In this document: one piece after another, positions 34,346 through 43,981 of the stretch
Position numbering within the stretch: the first letter of the stretch is position 1
Layout of the letters: each line of letters begins with the position of its first letter
Source: an uncultured Bacteroidales bacterium
GTDB lineage: Bacteria; Bacteroidota; Bacteroidia; Bacteroidales; FEN-979
Reading direction: 5' to 3'
Length of the DNA: 64,000 bases
Assembly: GCA_903877385.1 (NCBI GenBank)
Contig: CAIRDP010000062.1
Coordinates: forward strand, 1 to 64,000
The notes under the pieces: model-generated
Told to the model about the DNA's origin: nothing
What the model saw: only the letters and a program-made list of their open reading frames with translations
Databases searched by the model: none
Program-made: the position numbers and the translations under genes

Positions 34346-35185
34346 TTAAATATTTCTCAAAACAAAATACAAAAATACAAAAGGCGCTGAAATAAAAACA
34401 GTATCAAAACGATCAAGTATTCCCCCGTGTCCCGGCAGGATATTCCCTGAATCTTTGATTTTGAGGCTGCGTTTGAAAAGTGATTCGGTGAGATCCCCGA
34501 ATGTTCCGAAAACAACTACCAGCAAGACAAGCACGAACCAGTCGGCCATGGTAACACCGGGCACCAGGTAAGCAAAGCCGGCAGCTGTAAGTCCGGCTAC
34601 AACGGCCCCTGCAATGCTGCCTTCCCAGGTTTTCTTAGGTGAGATCCTTTCGAAAAATTTATGCTTCCCGAATTGCTTTCCGTAAAGATAGGCCCCGGTA
34701 TCGTAAAACCAGGTGAGTATGAAATAACCTAACAGGAATGCGGGAAAGCCGAGAAAGCGTGCCGAGCCGGCCGTATCCATCAAGTTCAGCAGGGCGAGGG
34801 GCAGGGCCACGTACAATATTCCTATAGCAGTAACAGCAATATTCTCGAGAGGTTTTTCCTTGCGCCTGTATATTTCAATGATGAATGAAACAAAGAATAT
34901 AATCATGGAGGCGTAGAGGGGTAAATTATTCCATACGGGCGAGGCTGCGTGAACGGTATTGTTAACCAGGAACAGTATAAGGTAAAGCAGGCTGCCGCAA
35001 ACTGTTCCGTAGATTCTCTGAGGCTGTATCTCTTTGGATGTAAAGAGATTGTAGAATTCCCAGATCCCGAGAATGGCAACTACAAGAAAGATCCCTGCAA
35101 ACAGCCAGTTATTGTACCATAACGAAAAAAGCAGGAGGAAAACCATGCTGAGGCCGGTGATTGTACGTGCCCAAAAGTTACTCAT
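34346..35185 (-). CDS. cdsA: Phosphatidate cytidylyltransferase CdsA
   Basis: CdsA makes CDP-diacylglycerol from phosphatidic acid and CTP. The protein of about 279 residues starts at ATG 35185 (MSNFWARTITGLSM); the longer frame to 35227 would run deep into the upstream gene. It has about eight membrane helices and the family signature near the C-terminus (GDLTESLFKRSLKIKDSGNILPGHGGILDRFD). Its start overlaps the DUF2007 gene by 8 nt, and psd follows 5 bp after its stop. Confidence 0.93.
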   Translation of the reverse strand: MSNFWARTITGLSMVFLLLFSLWYNNWLFAGIFLVVAILGIWEFYNLFTSKEIQPQRIYGTVCGSLLYLILFLVNNTVHAASPVWNNLPLYASMIIFFVSFIIEIYRRKEKPLENIAVTAIGILYVALPLALLNLMDTAGSARFLGFPAFLLGYFILTWFYDTGAYLYGKQFGKHKFFERISPKKTWEGSIAGAVVAGLTAAGFAYLVPGVTMADWFVLVLLVVVFGTFGDLTESLFKRSLKIKDSGNILPGHGGILDRFDTVFISAPFVFLYFVLRNI

Positions 35186-35411
35186 CGCTGGCAGCCCTTT
35201 CCATGATTTGTTTTGCATCCAGCACATTCTCCCTTGGTACGAAGAGTTCGATCTCTCCGAACGCGATATAGGATGAATCCTGCTTGTTTACTATTACTGC
35301 CTGTATCCCTTCTTCCTCAAGCATGCCCTTGATAATTTCGGCTTTGTACAGCAGGGTTGTGCTGAAAACAACTTCCCAGTGGGAATCTTGATCCTCAGGA
35401 AGCCTGGGCAT
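35178..35411 (-). CDS. DUF2007 small protein
   Basis: The 77-residue protein has the DUF2007 pattern (VVFSTTLLYKAEIIKGMLEE, then VNKQDSSY and VPRENVLDAKQIM), related to PII-like signal folds. Function is not known. It overlaps the LUD gene upstream by 17 nt and cdsA downstream by 8 nt, so it is clearly part of the operon. Confidence 0.85.
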   Translation of the reverse strand: MPRLPEDQDSHWEVVFSTTLLYKAEIIKGMLEEEGIQAVIVNKQDSSYIAFGEIELFVPRENVLDAKQIMERAASDE

Positions 35412-36051
35412 TCTGGTCGTCGATTAGGAATACAAAAAGTTCACGGGGCCCGTGTGCTCCCAGAACCAGCGTTTTTTCAATATCTGCAGTCCTGCTGGGC
35501 CCGGTTATAATAGAGATCATCGAGGGGTAATTATGGTTGTATTTCTTGCGGATGGCAGCCAGGGCGTGTTTCAGGTCGGGTACCAGTTGCGAGGTATATC
35601 CAAGCACCAGGTGAACCTCTGGGTATACATTGATTTTCCTCCCGGGGCTGAGGTGGGATGAAACCATGACCGATCCCAGCCTTGCGATGAGGTATTCGCA
35701 GCGGGTAATTCCTATCTTCGATTCAAGGAATTCCTGCTGCTTTGACACATAAGGTATGCCGGCCTCCCTCAGTACCTTTTGCACAATAGGGTCAAGGCAG
35801 AAGAGAACCGACCAGTCCTTTTCAAGTATGAATTGCTTAAGAAGGGTAGTGAATTCATCCTCGCTTTCGCAGTAGACAAATTTACCTGAAACTTTAACAA
35901 GTTCCTGGGCGAAATTTACGTCGAGCGCTTCTTTGATCTCCCCGAAAACCGGTGATTCCTGGTCAATGATAGGATAGGGAGGCTCTGTCTTTTCAATCAG
36001 GGCATCTCTGACCTTTTTAAGTATCTTCTCTCGGGAGGTGGATTCTTCCAT
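35395..36051 (-). CDS. LUD-domain (LutC/YkgG-like) protein
   Basis: The 218-residue protein has the LUD domain of lactate-utilisation proteins: RCEYLIARLGSVMVSSHLSP and a C-terminal SMISIITGPSRTADIEKTLVLGAHGPRELFVFL. In lutABC operons the family supports lactate oxidation. No lutA or lutB is near, and here it sits between ftsH and lipid genes. That position is suggestive of a different role, but nothing in the sequence defines it. Confidence 0.85.
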   Translation of the reverse strand: MEESTSREKILKKVRDALIEKTEPPYPIIDQESPVFGEIKEALDVNFAQELVKVSGKFVYCESEDEFTTLLKQFILEKDWSVLFCLDPIVQKVLREAGIPYVSKQQEFLESKIGITRCEYLIARLGSVMVSSHLSPGRKINVYPEVHLVLGYTSQLVPDLKHALAAIRKKYNHNYPSMISIITGPSRTADIEKTLVLGAHGPRELFVFLIDDQNAQAS

Positions 36052-36083
36052 CGTTCTTGCGCTTAGGTTTTCTGTTCCTTTTC

Positions 36084-38225
36084 TCAGGCAGAGGAATTGT
36101 TATTCCCCGACTCCTGCAGGGGTTTGACATCTGCAGGGGGATCCGTGAGTGATGTACCTGCCGGTAGCGACAGGCCTGATTCCGTATTGGGGTTCTTTGA
36201 GGGAAGAAATCTCTCTTCCTCAACTGCAAAGGGCCGGGGGCCAAATATGGTCTCAAGGTCTTCCCTGAAAATGACTTCCTTCTCGAGCAGGAGGTTAGCC
36301 AGGGCAGCGACTTTATCCTTGTTTTGGGTGATCAGCTCCTTGGCTTTGGCATAGGCCTCGTCAATAATCTTCTTGACTTCAAAGTCTATGACCTCGGCGG
36401 TATGTTCACTGTATGGTTTCTGGAATGCAAACTCATTCTGGCCGCTTGAATCATAGAAACTGATGTTGCCGATAGCTTCGTTGAGACCGAAATAAACCAC
36501 CATGGCATACGTTTGCTTGGTCACTTTTTCCAGGTCGTTCAGGGCGCCGGTTGAGATTTTACCGAAAAATACCTGTTCCGATACTCTTCCTCCGAGAGCT
36601 GCGGCTAGTTCGTCGAACATCTGTTCATACGTAGTGATCTGCCTTTCGTCGGGCAGGTACCATGCTGCACCTAGAGCTTTGCCGCGGGGGACAATGGTTA
36701 CCTTGACCAGGGGATGGGCATATTCAAGAAGCCAGCTTACTGCGGCATGCCCTGATTCGTGGAAAGCAATGACTTTCTTTTCATGCTGGTTGATGATCTT
36801 GTTCTTCTTCTCCAGCCCTCCCACGATACGGTCTATAGCATCGAGGAAGTCCTGTTTCTCAATAATGTTTTTATTCTTTCTTGCGGCAATTAGGGCCGAT
36901 TCGTTGCATACGTTGGCAATATCGGCGCCAGAAAAACCGGGAGTCTGCCGGGCAAGAAAATCGATATCAAGGTTAAGGTCCATTTTAAGAGGTTTCAGAT
37001 GGACCTTGAAAATGGCTTTCCTTTCTTCCAGGTCGGGAAGCTCAATATAGATCTGCCTGTCAAAACGACCGGCACGCATAAGTGCACGGTCCAGGATATC
37101 GGCACGGTTGGTGGCTGCAAGCATGATCACACCTGTGTTGGTTGCAAAACCATCCATCTCGGTAAGCAACTGGTTCAGGGTATTCTCACGTTCGTCGTTA
37201 GCGCCGGTAATGGCATTACGGCCGCGTGCCCGTCCTATGGCATCGATTTCATCTATGAATATGATACAGGGTGCTTTTTCCTTGGCCTGCCTGAACAGGT
37301 CGCGTACCCTGGAAGCCCCCACGCCCACGAACATTTCAACGAAATCGGAACCTGAAATGCTGAAAAAAGGAACCTTGGCTTCGCCTGCAACTGCTTTTGC
37401 AAGCAAGGTTTTTCCCGTTCCCGGAGGCCCTACCAGCAATGCCCCCTTGGGGATCTTGCCCCCGAGCTGGGTGTATTTTGTAGGATTCTTCAAAAAGTCA
37501 ACGATCTCCATGATCTCCACCTTGGCTTCCTCAAGCCCGGCCACATCGTTGAAGGTGATGTTTACCATGGTGTCCTTATCGAAAAGAGTAGCTTTGGATT
37601 TCCCAATGTTAAAGATCTGGGCTCCACCGCCACCTCCGCCGCCCCGGCTCATGAACCTCATGATGAGGAACCATGCGCCTACAAGTATGATGATAGGCAG
37701 GAGATACCCCAGGATATCGCCAAAAAGGTCTTTCCGTGTCTCTGTCCCCGGGGGATAAGGAAACTGTTTCTTGAATTCAGCTATTTTAACTTCGGCAACA
37801 CTGTCATGCCTCATATGGGAGGCGATGGAATCACGGGTGTCCTTAAGCAGGCCGTAAAAAATATCAACGCTGTTGATCTCGTATGAGAACTGGGGATTGC
37901 CGCTGTTAAATGCAGATCCCAGGCCTTTTTTGTTGAATTGCTTATACGCGGTATCGCTCTGTATCTTGTCCTTCTTGATGTAAATCTCGGCCTTTTCCTT
38001 GTTCACCACAACGATCTTCTCCACGTCCTGCTTGCGGAGCATCTCTTCAAACTTTGTATAATCAATAGGTTTTACAGGGTTGGTATAGTTAAATACCTGT
38101 AAGGCAATAAATCCCACAAGCAGTATCCCGTAAATCCAGTAGAAGCTGAATTTAGGCTTCTTGCCTTTGGTAGGATTAAAATTAGGTTTGAAATTACCTT
38201 TGCTGTTATTATCTTTTTCTGCCAT
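36084..38225 (-). CDS. ftsH: ATP-dependent zinc metalloprotease FtsH
   Basis: FtsH degrades misfolded membrane proteins and short-lived regulators. The protein starts at ATG 38225 ([14 protein letters not shown]); a longer frame runs to 38243. A membrane segment lies near 30-45 and a periplasmic domain extends to about residue 170. A second membrane segment precedes a glycine-rich linker. The AAA domain has Walker A GPPGTGKT (about 265), and the zinc site is HESGH (about 485). The C-terminus is a disordered proline/serine-rich tail. It follows rsfS by 38 bp. Confidence 0.96.
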   Translation of the reverse strand: MAEKDNNSKGNFKPNFNPTKGKKPKFSFYWIYGILLVGFIALQVFNYTNPVKPIDYTKFEEMLRKQDVEKIVVVNKEKAEIYIKKDKIQSDTAYKQFNKKGLGSAFNSGNPQFSYEINSVDIFYGLLKDTRDSIASHMRHDSVAEVKIAEFKKQFPYPPGTETRKDLFGDILGYLLPIIILVGAWFLIMRFMSRGGGGGGGAQIFNIGKSKATLFDKDTMVNITFNDVAGLEEAKVEIMEIVDFLKNPTKYTQLGGKIPKGALLVGPPGTGKTLLAKAVAGEAKVPFFSISGSDFVEMFVGVGASRVRDLFRQAKEKAPCIIFIDEIDAIGRARGRNAITGANDERENTLNQLLTEMDGFATNTGVIMLAATNRADILDRALMRAGRFDRQIYIELPDLEERKAIFKVHLKPLKMDLNLDIDFLARQTPGFSGADIANVCNESALIAARKNKNIIEKQDFLDAIDRIVGGLEKKNKIINQHEKKVIAFHESGHAAVSWLLEYAHPLVKVTIVPRGKALGAAWYLPDERQITTYEQMFDELAAALGGRVSEQVFFGKISTGALNDLEKVTKQTYAMVVYFGLNEAIGNISFYDSSGQNEFAFQKPYSEHTAEVIDFEVKKIIDEAYAKAKELITQNKDKVAALANLLLEKEVIFREDLETIFGPRPFAVEEERFLPSKNPNTESGLSLPAGTSLTDPPADVKPLQESGNNNSSA

Positions 38226-38263
38226 TCTGTCGTTTACCTTCAATGAAATTTAATGGATCCCTG

Positions 38264-38635
38264 TCATTCTTCAATGTTCACGACCCGGGCATCGGCCCAT
38301 AAAGTCTCAAGGTTGAAGAACTTACGCTGTGCTTCCTGGAAAATATGAACCACTACGTCAATATAGTCTATCAAAATCCATTCCGCATTTTCAACACCCT
38401 CTTTATGCCAGGGATTTAATCCGGTCTGTAACTTGACCCTTTTGACAACTTCATCGGCAAGTGCTTCCGACTGCGTCCTTGAATTCCCATGGGCAATCAC
38501 GAATGCATCGCAAACCGAATGCCCCGCTCCTTTAAAGTCAAGGATCAATGGATTTTTTGCTTTTTTTTCAAGCAAAGCTTCCGAAATTGCTTCCAGCAAT
38601 AGTTCCTGTGCGTCTTTTTTCTTCTTTCTGGGCAT
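38264..38635 (-). CDS. rsfS: Ribosome silencing factor RsfS
   Basis: RsfS binds ribosomal protein L14 and blocks subunit joining in poor growth conditions. The 123-residue protein has the family pattern: VCDAFVIAHGNSRTQSEALAD, then HKEGVENAEWILIDYIDVVVHIF. It begins the operon rsfS-ftsH-LUD-DUF2007-cdsA-psd behind a strong promoter. Confidence 0.93.
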   Translation of the reverse strand: MPRKKKKDAQELLLEAISEALLEKKAKNPLILDFKGAGHSVCDAFVIAHGNSRTQSEALADEVVKRVKLQTGLNPWHKEGVENAEWILIDYIDVVVHIFQEAQRKFFNLETLWADARVVNIEE

Positions 38636-38654
38636 CTGGTATGCTATAATGAGA

Positions 38655-38686
38655 CAAAGGTAAGCAATTAAAAATTAGGTTTCAAA
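38655..38686 (-). promoter_or_regulatory. Promoter of the rsfS-ftsH-cdsA-psd operon
   Basis: On the minus strand, TTTG (38686-38683), a 20-nt spacer and TACCTTTG (38662-38655) match the Bacteroidota consensus exactly. The -33 box lies within the 3' end of the upstream gene. The rsfS ATG is 19 nt after the -7 element. Confidence 0.7.
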
Positions 38687-39378
38687 GCATATGTTTTGTA
38701 AAAGTCGGTGATGTATTTCACGGCTTCCTCGGCAGTGTCTACAACGGTGAAAAGGTCAAGGTCCTGGCTCGCGATCATATTTTCCCCTAACACCATTTTG
38801 GTGATCCATTCGGTAAACCCCTGCCAGTATTCCCTGGATAACAGTACGATCGGGAACCTCACAAGCTTGTGGGTCTGTATGAGGGTGATGGCTTCGGTAA
38901 GCTCATCCAGGGTCCCGAATCCCCCCGGCAAAGCGATGAAACCCATTGAGTAACGCATGAACATGGTTTTACGTACATAGAAAAAGTCAAAGTTCAGAAG
39001 CCTTGTCCTGTCGATAAAGGGATTGGGCTTCTGTTCGAAAGGTAGTGAAATGTTCAGTCCCACCGATTTGCCCCCTGCGAAATGGGCTCCTTTGTTTGCC
39101 GCTTCCATAATACCGGGACCTCCCCCGGTTATTACCCCGAAACCGTTCTTGGTGAGAAGGTACGCGACTTCCTCGGCAAGGCGGTAATACTTGTTGCTTT
39201 CGTTCATCCGGGCCGAACCGAAGATAGAAACACAGGGCCCTATCTTGCTTAATTTGTCAAAACCTTCGACCATCTCCGACATCACCTTGAATATCTCCCA
39301 GGTGTCGACCGAGATCGTTTCGCTCCAGCTTTTCGGCTGGAAGGATTCCTTTAACTGTTCAATGTCCTTGTTTTCCAT
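38668..39378 (-). CDS. LOG-family Rossmann-fold protein (TIGR00730)
   Basis: The 236-residue protein has the LOG motifs GGGPGIMEAANKGA (about 85-98) and PGGFGTLDELTE (about 148-160). Members hydrolyse cytokinin or nucleoside monophosphates to release ribose 5-phosphate. The physiological substrate here is not known. It lies between uvrA and the rsfS operon, with octamer repeats just before its start. Confidence 0.9.
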   Translation of the reverse strand: MENKDIEQLKESFQPKSWSETISVDTWEIFKVMSEMVEGFDKLSKIGPCVSIFGSARMNESNKYYRLAEEVAYLLTKNGFGVITGGGPGIMEAANKGAHFAGGKSVGLNISLPFEQKPNPFIDRTRLLNFDFFYVRKTMFMRYSMGFIALPGGFGTLDELTEAITLIQTHKLVRFPIVLLSREYWQGFTEWITKMVLGENMIASQDLDLFTVVDTAEEAVKYITDFYKTYALKPNF

Positions 39379-39386
39379 AATGTTTA

Positions 39387-39423
39387 AGTAGCGAAGTAGC
39401 GAAATAGCGAAGTAACGAAATAG
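39387..39423. repeat. GTAGCGAA-type octamer array
   Basis: Four octamers with small differences (agtagcga, agtagcga, aatagcga, agtaacga) and a partial fifth lie 8 bp before the LOG start codon. A copy in inverted orientation lies at 39534-39562. Confidence 0.7.
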
Positions 39424-39533
39424 GCTCTTCGCATTCCTTGTACCGTAATTTCAATATTTGTTTTCAATGGATCCTCAATAGATAACATTAGAAATATGTA
39501 AAAAAATATGATATTCGATCTTTTTATTTTAAA

Positions 39534-39562
39534 TTTCGCTACTTCCCTACTTCGCTACTTAA
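39534..39562. repeat. Inverted octamer array overlapping the uvrA stop
   Basis: The reverse complement reads taagtagcga, agtaggga, agtagcga, aa, matching the array at 39387-39423 with few differences. The last codons of uvrA (S-S-E-V-G-K-stop) lie within this array. Between the two arrays lie about 110 AT-rich bases. Confidence 0.7.
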
Positions 39563-42370
39563 TTCCTTCCTCAAATGCATCCCTGTGTAACCCAGGTCCT
39601 GCCCCGCCACTTCTTCAGGAGTTCCTTCGCAAATAATCCGCCCCCCCCTTTCACCTCCGTCGGGCCCCAGGTCGATGATGTAATCGGCAACTTTTATTAC
39701 TTCCATATTATGCTCGATTACAAGAACCGTATTGCCTTTGGCAACCAGCTTGTTCAATACACAGAGCAGAACTTTCACATCTTCAAAGTGCAAGCCGGTG
39801 GTGGGTTCGTCAAGAATATACAGGGTGTTCCCCGTATCGGTCTTGCTGAGTTCCGAAGCGAGTTTCACCCTCTGGGCCTCTCCGCCCGAAAGAGTGGTTG
39901 ATTGCTGCCCCAGGGTGATGTAACCCAGGCCGACTTCATTCAGGGTGTTTATCTTATTGAGGATCATCGGGATGTTTTCGAAAAATTCAACGGCCTGTTC
40001 TATCGTCATATTCAGCACATCGTTGATGGACTTCCCCTTGAAACGCACTTCCAGGGTTTCCCGGTTGTACCTGTGGCCCTGGCAGGTCTCGCAAAGCACA
40101 TAAACATCGGGAAGGAAATTCATTTCGATCACCTTTAAACCGCCGCCCTTGCAGGTTTCACACCTTCCGCCCTTAACATTGAATGAGAACCTCCCCGGCT
40201 GGTAACCCCTGATCTTTGACTCGGGCAGGGATGCGTACAGTTTGCGGATTTCATCAAAGACCTTGGTGTACGTTGCCGGATTGGAACGCGGTGTGCGGCC
40301 GATCGGAGACTGGTCGATCTCTATCACCTTATCAATGTTTTTTATGCCTTCTATCTTCTCATACGGCAGGGGTTTCATGTCGGATTTATAGAAATGGCGG
40401 CTGAGGATGGGATACAGGGTTTCATTGATCAGGCTTGATTTCCCGCTTCCGCTTAATCCTGTAATACAGATGAATTTGCCAAGTGGGATGCTGAGATCGA
40501 CCTTTTTCAGGTTGTTCCCGCTGGCGCCAAAGAGCGAAAGGGTTTTTCCGTTTCCTGTCCTTCGGCTGTCAGGTACATTGATCTTTTTGGTCCCGTTCAG
40601 GTATTGGCCTGTTAGATGACCGTTCTTCATGATCTCAGCGGGAGTGCCCTGGGCAACGATGCGGCCGCCGTGAACCCCTGCCCCGGGCCCTATATCGATC
40701 ACATAGTCCGATGCCAGGATGGTTTCTTTATCGTGTTCCACTACGATCACTGAATTGCCTGCATCACGAAGGTTCTGCAATGCCCTGATGAGTTTCATGT
40801 TGTCGTGCTGGTGAAGCCCTATACTTGGTTCGTCAAGGATGTACAGCACCCCGACAAGCTGGGAGCCTATCTGGGTCGCAAGCCGTATGCGCTGGCTTTC
40901 GCCTCCCGAAAGGGACCTTGCCGGGCGGTTAAGTGTAAGGTACCCTATCCCGACATCCAGAAGGAACCTGATCCGGTTCAGGATCTCCCTCACGATCTCG
41001 TACGCGATGGTCTTTTTACGCTCATCCAGCTGGTCACTGAGGTGGTTCATCCAGTCCTCCAGGCTTAACATATCCATCCCCGCGAGTTCCGCTATGTTTT
41101 TCCCGCCTATTTTGAACTGCATCGAATCTTTCTTCAGCCTTGAGCCCTGGCATTCGGGACAGGACATTTTATTCATAAAACTGCTTACCCATTTCATAAT
41201 ACCCGCAGGGGCGGTTTCGGCAGTCTGGGAATTGATAAAGCTTACAATGCCTTCAAAATTCAGGGAATAGGTGGATGTGATCCCCAGGTAATCATTCTTC
41301 ACCCTGATCACCTCGTCGGATCCGTAAAGTATAATGTTGATGGCCTGTTCGGGGATTTCCCCTATTGGGCTGTTAAGGTCGAAGCCGTATTTTTCGCCAA
41401 TGGCTTCGATCTGCTTGAAGATCCAGGTATTCTTGTATTCGCCTAGGGGAACGATACCGCCTTTTTTAATGCTTTTGCCGTTGTCGGGAATGATCTTCTG
41501 TATATCGATCTCCGAAATGGTCCCCAGGCCGTTGCACCTCGGGCAGGCGCCATAAGGGGAGTTGAACGAGAAGGTATTGGGTTCAGGCTCGTCATAGGAT
41601 ATCCCGCTCGTTGGGCACATCAGCATGCGGCTGAAATGCCTGGCCTTGTCCGCAGAGATATCCAGGACGGTAAGCGAATCCTTGCCCTGTTTCATGGCCG
41701 TGTTCACCGATCCTGCAAGCCGTTTTACTGATCCCCGGTTTACCTGGACCTGGTCGATGACGATCTCAATGTCGTGTATCTTATACCGGTCAAGCTGAAT
41801 GCCATGGGAGATCTCCCTTACCTCCCCGTCAATCCTTACATTGAGGAATCCCTGTTTGCGTATCTGCTCGAACAGTTCACGGTAATGCCCCTTTCGTCCC
41901 TTGACAACCGGCGAGAGTACCAGAACATTGCTGCCTGAATATTGAGAAAGGATGAGTTCAACAATCTGCTGCTCGGTGTAACGTACCATCTTTTCGCCCG
42001 TGGCGTAAGAATATGCATCGGCAACCCTCGCATAAAGAAGCCTCAGGAAATCATAAATCTCGGTAATAGTGCCCACCGTAGAGCGGGGATTCCTGCTGGC
42101 CGACTTCTGTTCGATGGAGATTACGGGGTTGAGGCCGGTTATGCGGTCCACATCGGGCCTTTCGAGGCTGCCGATAAACTGCCTTGCATAGGCCGAGAAG
42201 GTTTCCATATACCGCCTCTGGCCTTCGGCATAAACGGTATCAAACGCCAGGGACGATTTTCCGCTGCCGCTTAAGCCCGTGAAGACCACTAGTTTATTCC
42301 TTGGAATGCTCAGGTCGATATTCCTGAGGTTGTGAACCCTTGCACCGGATATTTCTAACTTGTCTTCCAA
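39539..42370 (-). CDS. uvrA: Excinuclease ABC subunit UvrA
   Basis: UvrA is the damage-sensing ATPase of nucleotide excision repair. The 943-residue protein has two ABC ATPase halves: Walker A GLSGSGKSS near residue 31 and again near 640. ABC signatures are SLSGGESQR and TLSGGEAQR, and zinc-binding cysteine pairs are CPRCNGLG and CETCKGGG/CETCQGH. The last six codons come from an octamer repeat array, so the C-terminus may differ from that of relatives. The lytic transglycosylase gene lies 14 bp upstream. Confidence 0.97.
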   Translation of the reverse strand: MEDKLEISGARVHNLRNIDLSIPRNKLVVFTGLSGSGKSSLAFDTVYAEGQRRYMETFSAYARQFIGSLERPDVDRITGLNPVISIEQKSASRNPRSTVGTITEIYDFLRLLYARVADAYSYATGEKMVRYTEQQIVELILSQYSGSNVLVLSPVVKGRKGHYRELFEQIRKQGFLNVRIDGEVREISHGIQLDRYKIHDIEIVIDQVQVNRGSVKRLAGSVNTAMKQGKDSLTVLDISADKARHFSRMLMCPTSGISYDEPEPNTFSFNSPYGACPRCNGLGTISEIDIQKIIPDNGKSIKKGGIVPLGEYKNTWIFKQIEAIGEKYGFDLNSPIGEIPEQAINIILYGSDEVIRVKNDYLGITSTYSLNFEGIVSFINSQTAETAPAGIMKWVSSFMNKMSCPECQGSRLKKDSMQFKIGGKNIAELAGMDMLSLEDWMNHLSDQLDERKKTIAYEIVREILNRIRFLLDVGIGYLTLNRPARSLSGGESQRIRLATQIGSQLVGVLYILDEPSIGLHQHDNMKLIRALQNLRDAGNSVIVVEHDKETILASDYVIDIGPGAGVHGGRIVAQGTPAEIMKNGHLTGQYLNGTKKINVPDSRRTGNGKTLSLFGASGNNLKKVDLSIPLGKFICITGLSGSGKSSLINETLYPILSRHFYKSDMKPLPYEKIEGIKNIDKVIEIDQSPIGRTPRSNPATYTKVFDEIRKLYASLPESKIRGYQPGRFSFNVKGGRCETCKGGGLKVIEMNFLPDVYVLCETCQGHRYNRETLEVRFKGKSINDVLNMTIEQAVEFFENIPMILNKINTLNEVGLGYITLGQQSTTLSGGEAQRVKLASELSKTDTGNTLYILDEPTTGLHFEDVKVLLCVLNKLVAKGNTVLVIEHNMEVIKVADYIIDLGPDGGERGGRIICEGTPEEVAGQDLGYTGMHLRKELSSEVGK

Positions 42371-42384
42371 ATTGAGGAAAAGCC

Positions 42385-43386
42385 TTAGTGGATCTCGTTA
42401 ATTTTCAAAGTGTCGTGGAAGTATGTTTCGGAAGGAACCAGGCTTTTCTGAAGCAATTCAGAATTCAAAGCTCCCTCTTTGGGCAGGATGATCTCGTAAG
42501 TCTTTTTAAGCTTGTTTGGAAGAGTGTATTTCCTCAGCCATGGATTAAAATCGCGGAATACCCTGTAGCTTACCTTGTTCCTGAGGGCGAAAGCCGGGAT
42601 GTCATGGATGGGTGAGTCAACTTCAATCGTATAAGTGGGGATTACAGGATAAAAATCACTGGCCCTCAGGTAAAGCCCGTATTTTACGGGACGATTATAG
42701 ATCTCCTTCAGGGCGACTATCCTGTAGATGTACCTCGAAGTCTCATCGTTGAGGTAAAGTTCATAAAAACTTTTTGCTTTCTGGTTGTCCACTGCTTCGC
42801 TGAGCCCTTCCTGTCCGCGGTTGAAAGATGCTGCAACCAGGGTCCAGTTGCCGTATTTTTCGTAGGCTTCAAGGAAGTATTTGCATGCAGCTTCAGTAGA
42901 CTTGGCCACGTTGTACCTTTCATCAACATCATCGTTCACTTCAAGGCCATAATGGACGGCAGTGGCTTTAAGGAACTGCCAGAACCCTTCGGCTTTGGAT
43001 GGGGAAACCGCATTATAGAAATTGCTTTCGGCCAAGGCCAGGAACTTGAAATCGTCGGGAACCTTGTGCTTTTTAAGTATGGGCTCGATGAGGGGGAACC
43101 AGCGGTTGGCCCGTTTGAACATCAGTATGGTGGAGGCATGCATGAAGGTGTTGATCATGATTTCCCTGTCGAAGCTCTCTTTCACATAGATGAGTTCAAG
43201 CGGCATCTTTTCACCTGCAAAATCAGCCTTTGCCGGGCATTCGGGGATGAAAATACGATAGGAACGCTGGGCTACGTCCCGGTAATCTTTCGCGGGATTT
43301 TTCTGCTCGAGGACGGCGAACACCAGTAAAGCGGCTATCACCAGGATTGCAAGTACGAGAACTGAATATTTAAGGACAGGTTTCAT
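42385..43386 (-). CDS. Membrane-anchored lytic transglycosylase (MltD-like)
   Basis: The 333-residue protein has an N-terminal membrane segment (about 8-27). The SLT domain spans about 105-230, with the catalytic glutamate in FLALAESNF and family blocks GFWQFLKATAVHYGL, DERYNVAKSTEAACKYF and ASFNRG. It would cleave peptidoglycan strands in the periplasm. No LysM repeat is seen. It lies 2 bp after rfbC and 14 bp before uvrA, on one strand. Confidence 0.9.
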   Translation of the reverse strand: MKPVLKYSVLVLAILVIAALLVFAVLEQKNPAKDYRDVAQRSYRIFIPECPAKADFAGEKMPLELIYVKESFDREIMINTFMHASTILMFKRANRWFPLIEPILKKHKVPDDFKFLALAESNFYNAVSPSKAEGFWQFLKATAVHYGLEVNDDVDERYNVAKSTEAACKYFLEAYEKYGNWTLVAASFNRGQEGLSEAVDNQKAKSFYELYLNDETSRYIYRIVALKEIYNRPVKYGLYLRASDFYPVIPTYTIEVDSPIHDIPAFALRNKVSYRVFRDFNPWLRKYTLPNKLKKTYEIILPKEGALNSELLQKSLVPSETYFHDTLKINEIH

Positions 43387-43388
43387 GG

Positions 43389-43931
43389 TCAGAAAGGGCT
43401 GGTAAATTCTTTGAAATCAGGTGAGATATGGTCTTTGCCTGAGACTACAGGGTCTGCGATGCCCCAGTTGATATTCAGGCCCGGGTCGTTCCAGAGAATA
43501 CTGCCCTCGGATTCCTTGTTATAAACATTGGTACATTTATAAAAAAAGATCGTGTCATCTTCGAGGGTGGCAAAGCCATGGGCAAATCCCTGGGGGATCC
43601 AGTACATCCATTTGTTCTGGCCCGAGAGTACGATGGATTCCCATTTCCCGTATGTAGGGGAATCTTTACGGATATCCACGGCTACGTCCAGGACCGACCC
43701 CCGCATCACCCTGACCAGTTTTCCCTGGGCAAACGGGGGTGCCTGGAAATGCAGTCCCCTTAACACCCCTTTCTTTGACTTGGATTCATTGTCCTGGAGA
43801 AACTCCAGGTCCAGCCCGAGTTTAAGGAATTTCAAATGGTTGAAGGATTCAAAGAAATATCCCCTTTCATCTTCAAACACATCGGGTTTGATGATCAGCA
43901 GGCCTTCGAGGGGAGTCTTGATGATTTCCAT
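43389..43931 (-). CDS. rfbC: dTDP-4-dehydrorhamnose 3,5-epimerase
   Basis: RfbC epimerises dTDP-4-keto-6-deoxyglucose in dTDP-rhamnose synthesis. The 180-residue product starts at ATG 43931 (MEIIKTPLEGLLI). The frame runs further upstream, but that part (INQSINQSIRQS) is translation of a simple repeat and not protein. Hallmarks are EDERGYFFESF, LRGLHFQAPPFAQGKLVRV, and IPQGFAHGFATLEDD. No other rhamnose genes are nearby. Confidence 0.93.
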   Translation of the reverse strand: MEIIKTPLEGLLIIKPDVFEDERGYFFESFNHLKFLKLGLDLEFLQDNESKSKKGVLRGLHFQAPPFAQGKLVRVMRGSVLDVAVDIRKDSPTYGKWESIVLSGQNKWMYWIPQGFAHGFATLEDDTIFFYKCTNVYNKESEGSILWNDPGLNINWGIADPVVSGKDHISPDFKEFTSPF

Positions 43932-43971
43932 ATTGGCTGATTGACGGATTGACTGATTGATTGATTGATTA
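43932..43971. repeat. ATTGRCTG octamer array before rfbC
   Basis: Five octamers (attggctg, attgacgg, attgactg, attgattg, attgatta) directly adjoin the rfbC start codon and begin 10 nt after the stop of lpd in the direction of transcription. Confidence 0.7.
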
Positions 43972-43981
43972 ATTTCGCTGT

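Noticed and set aside
39387..39562. Octamer arrays as a CRISPR array
   Set aside because: Units are 8 nt, tandem and without spacers.
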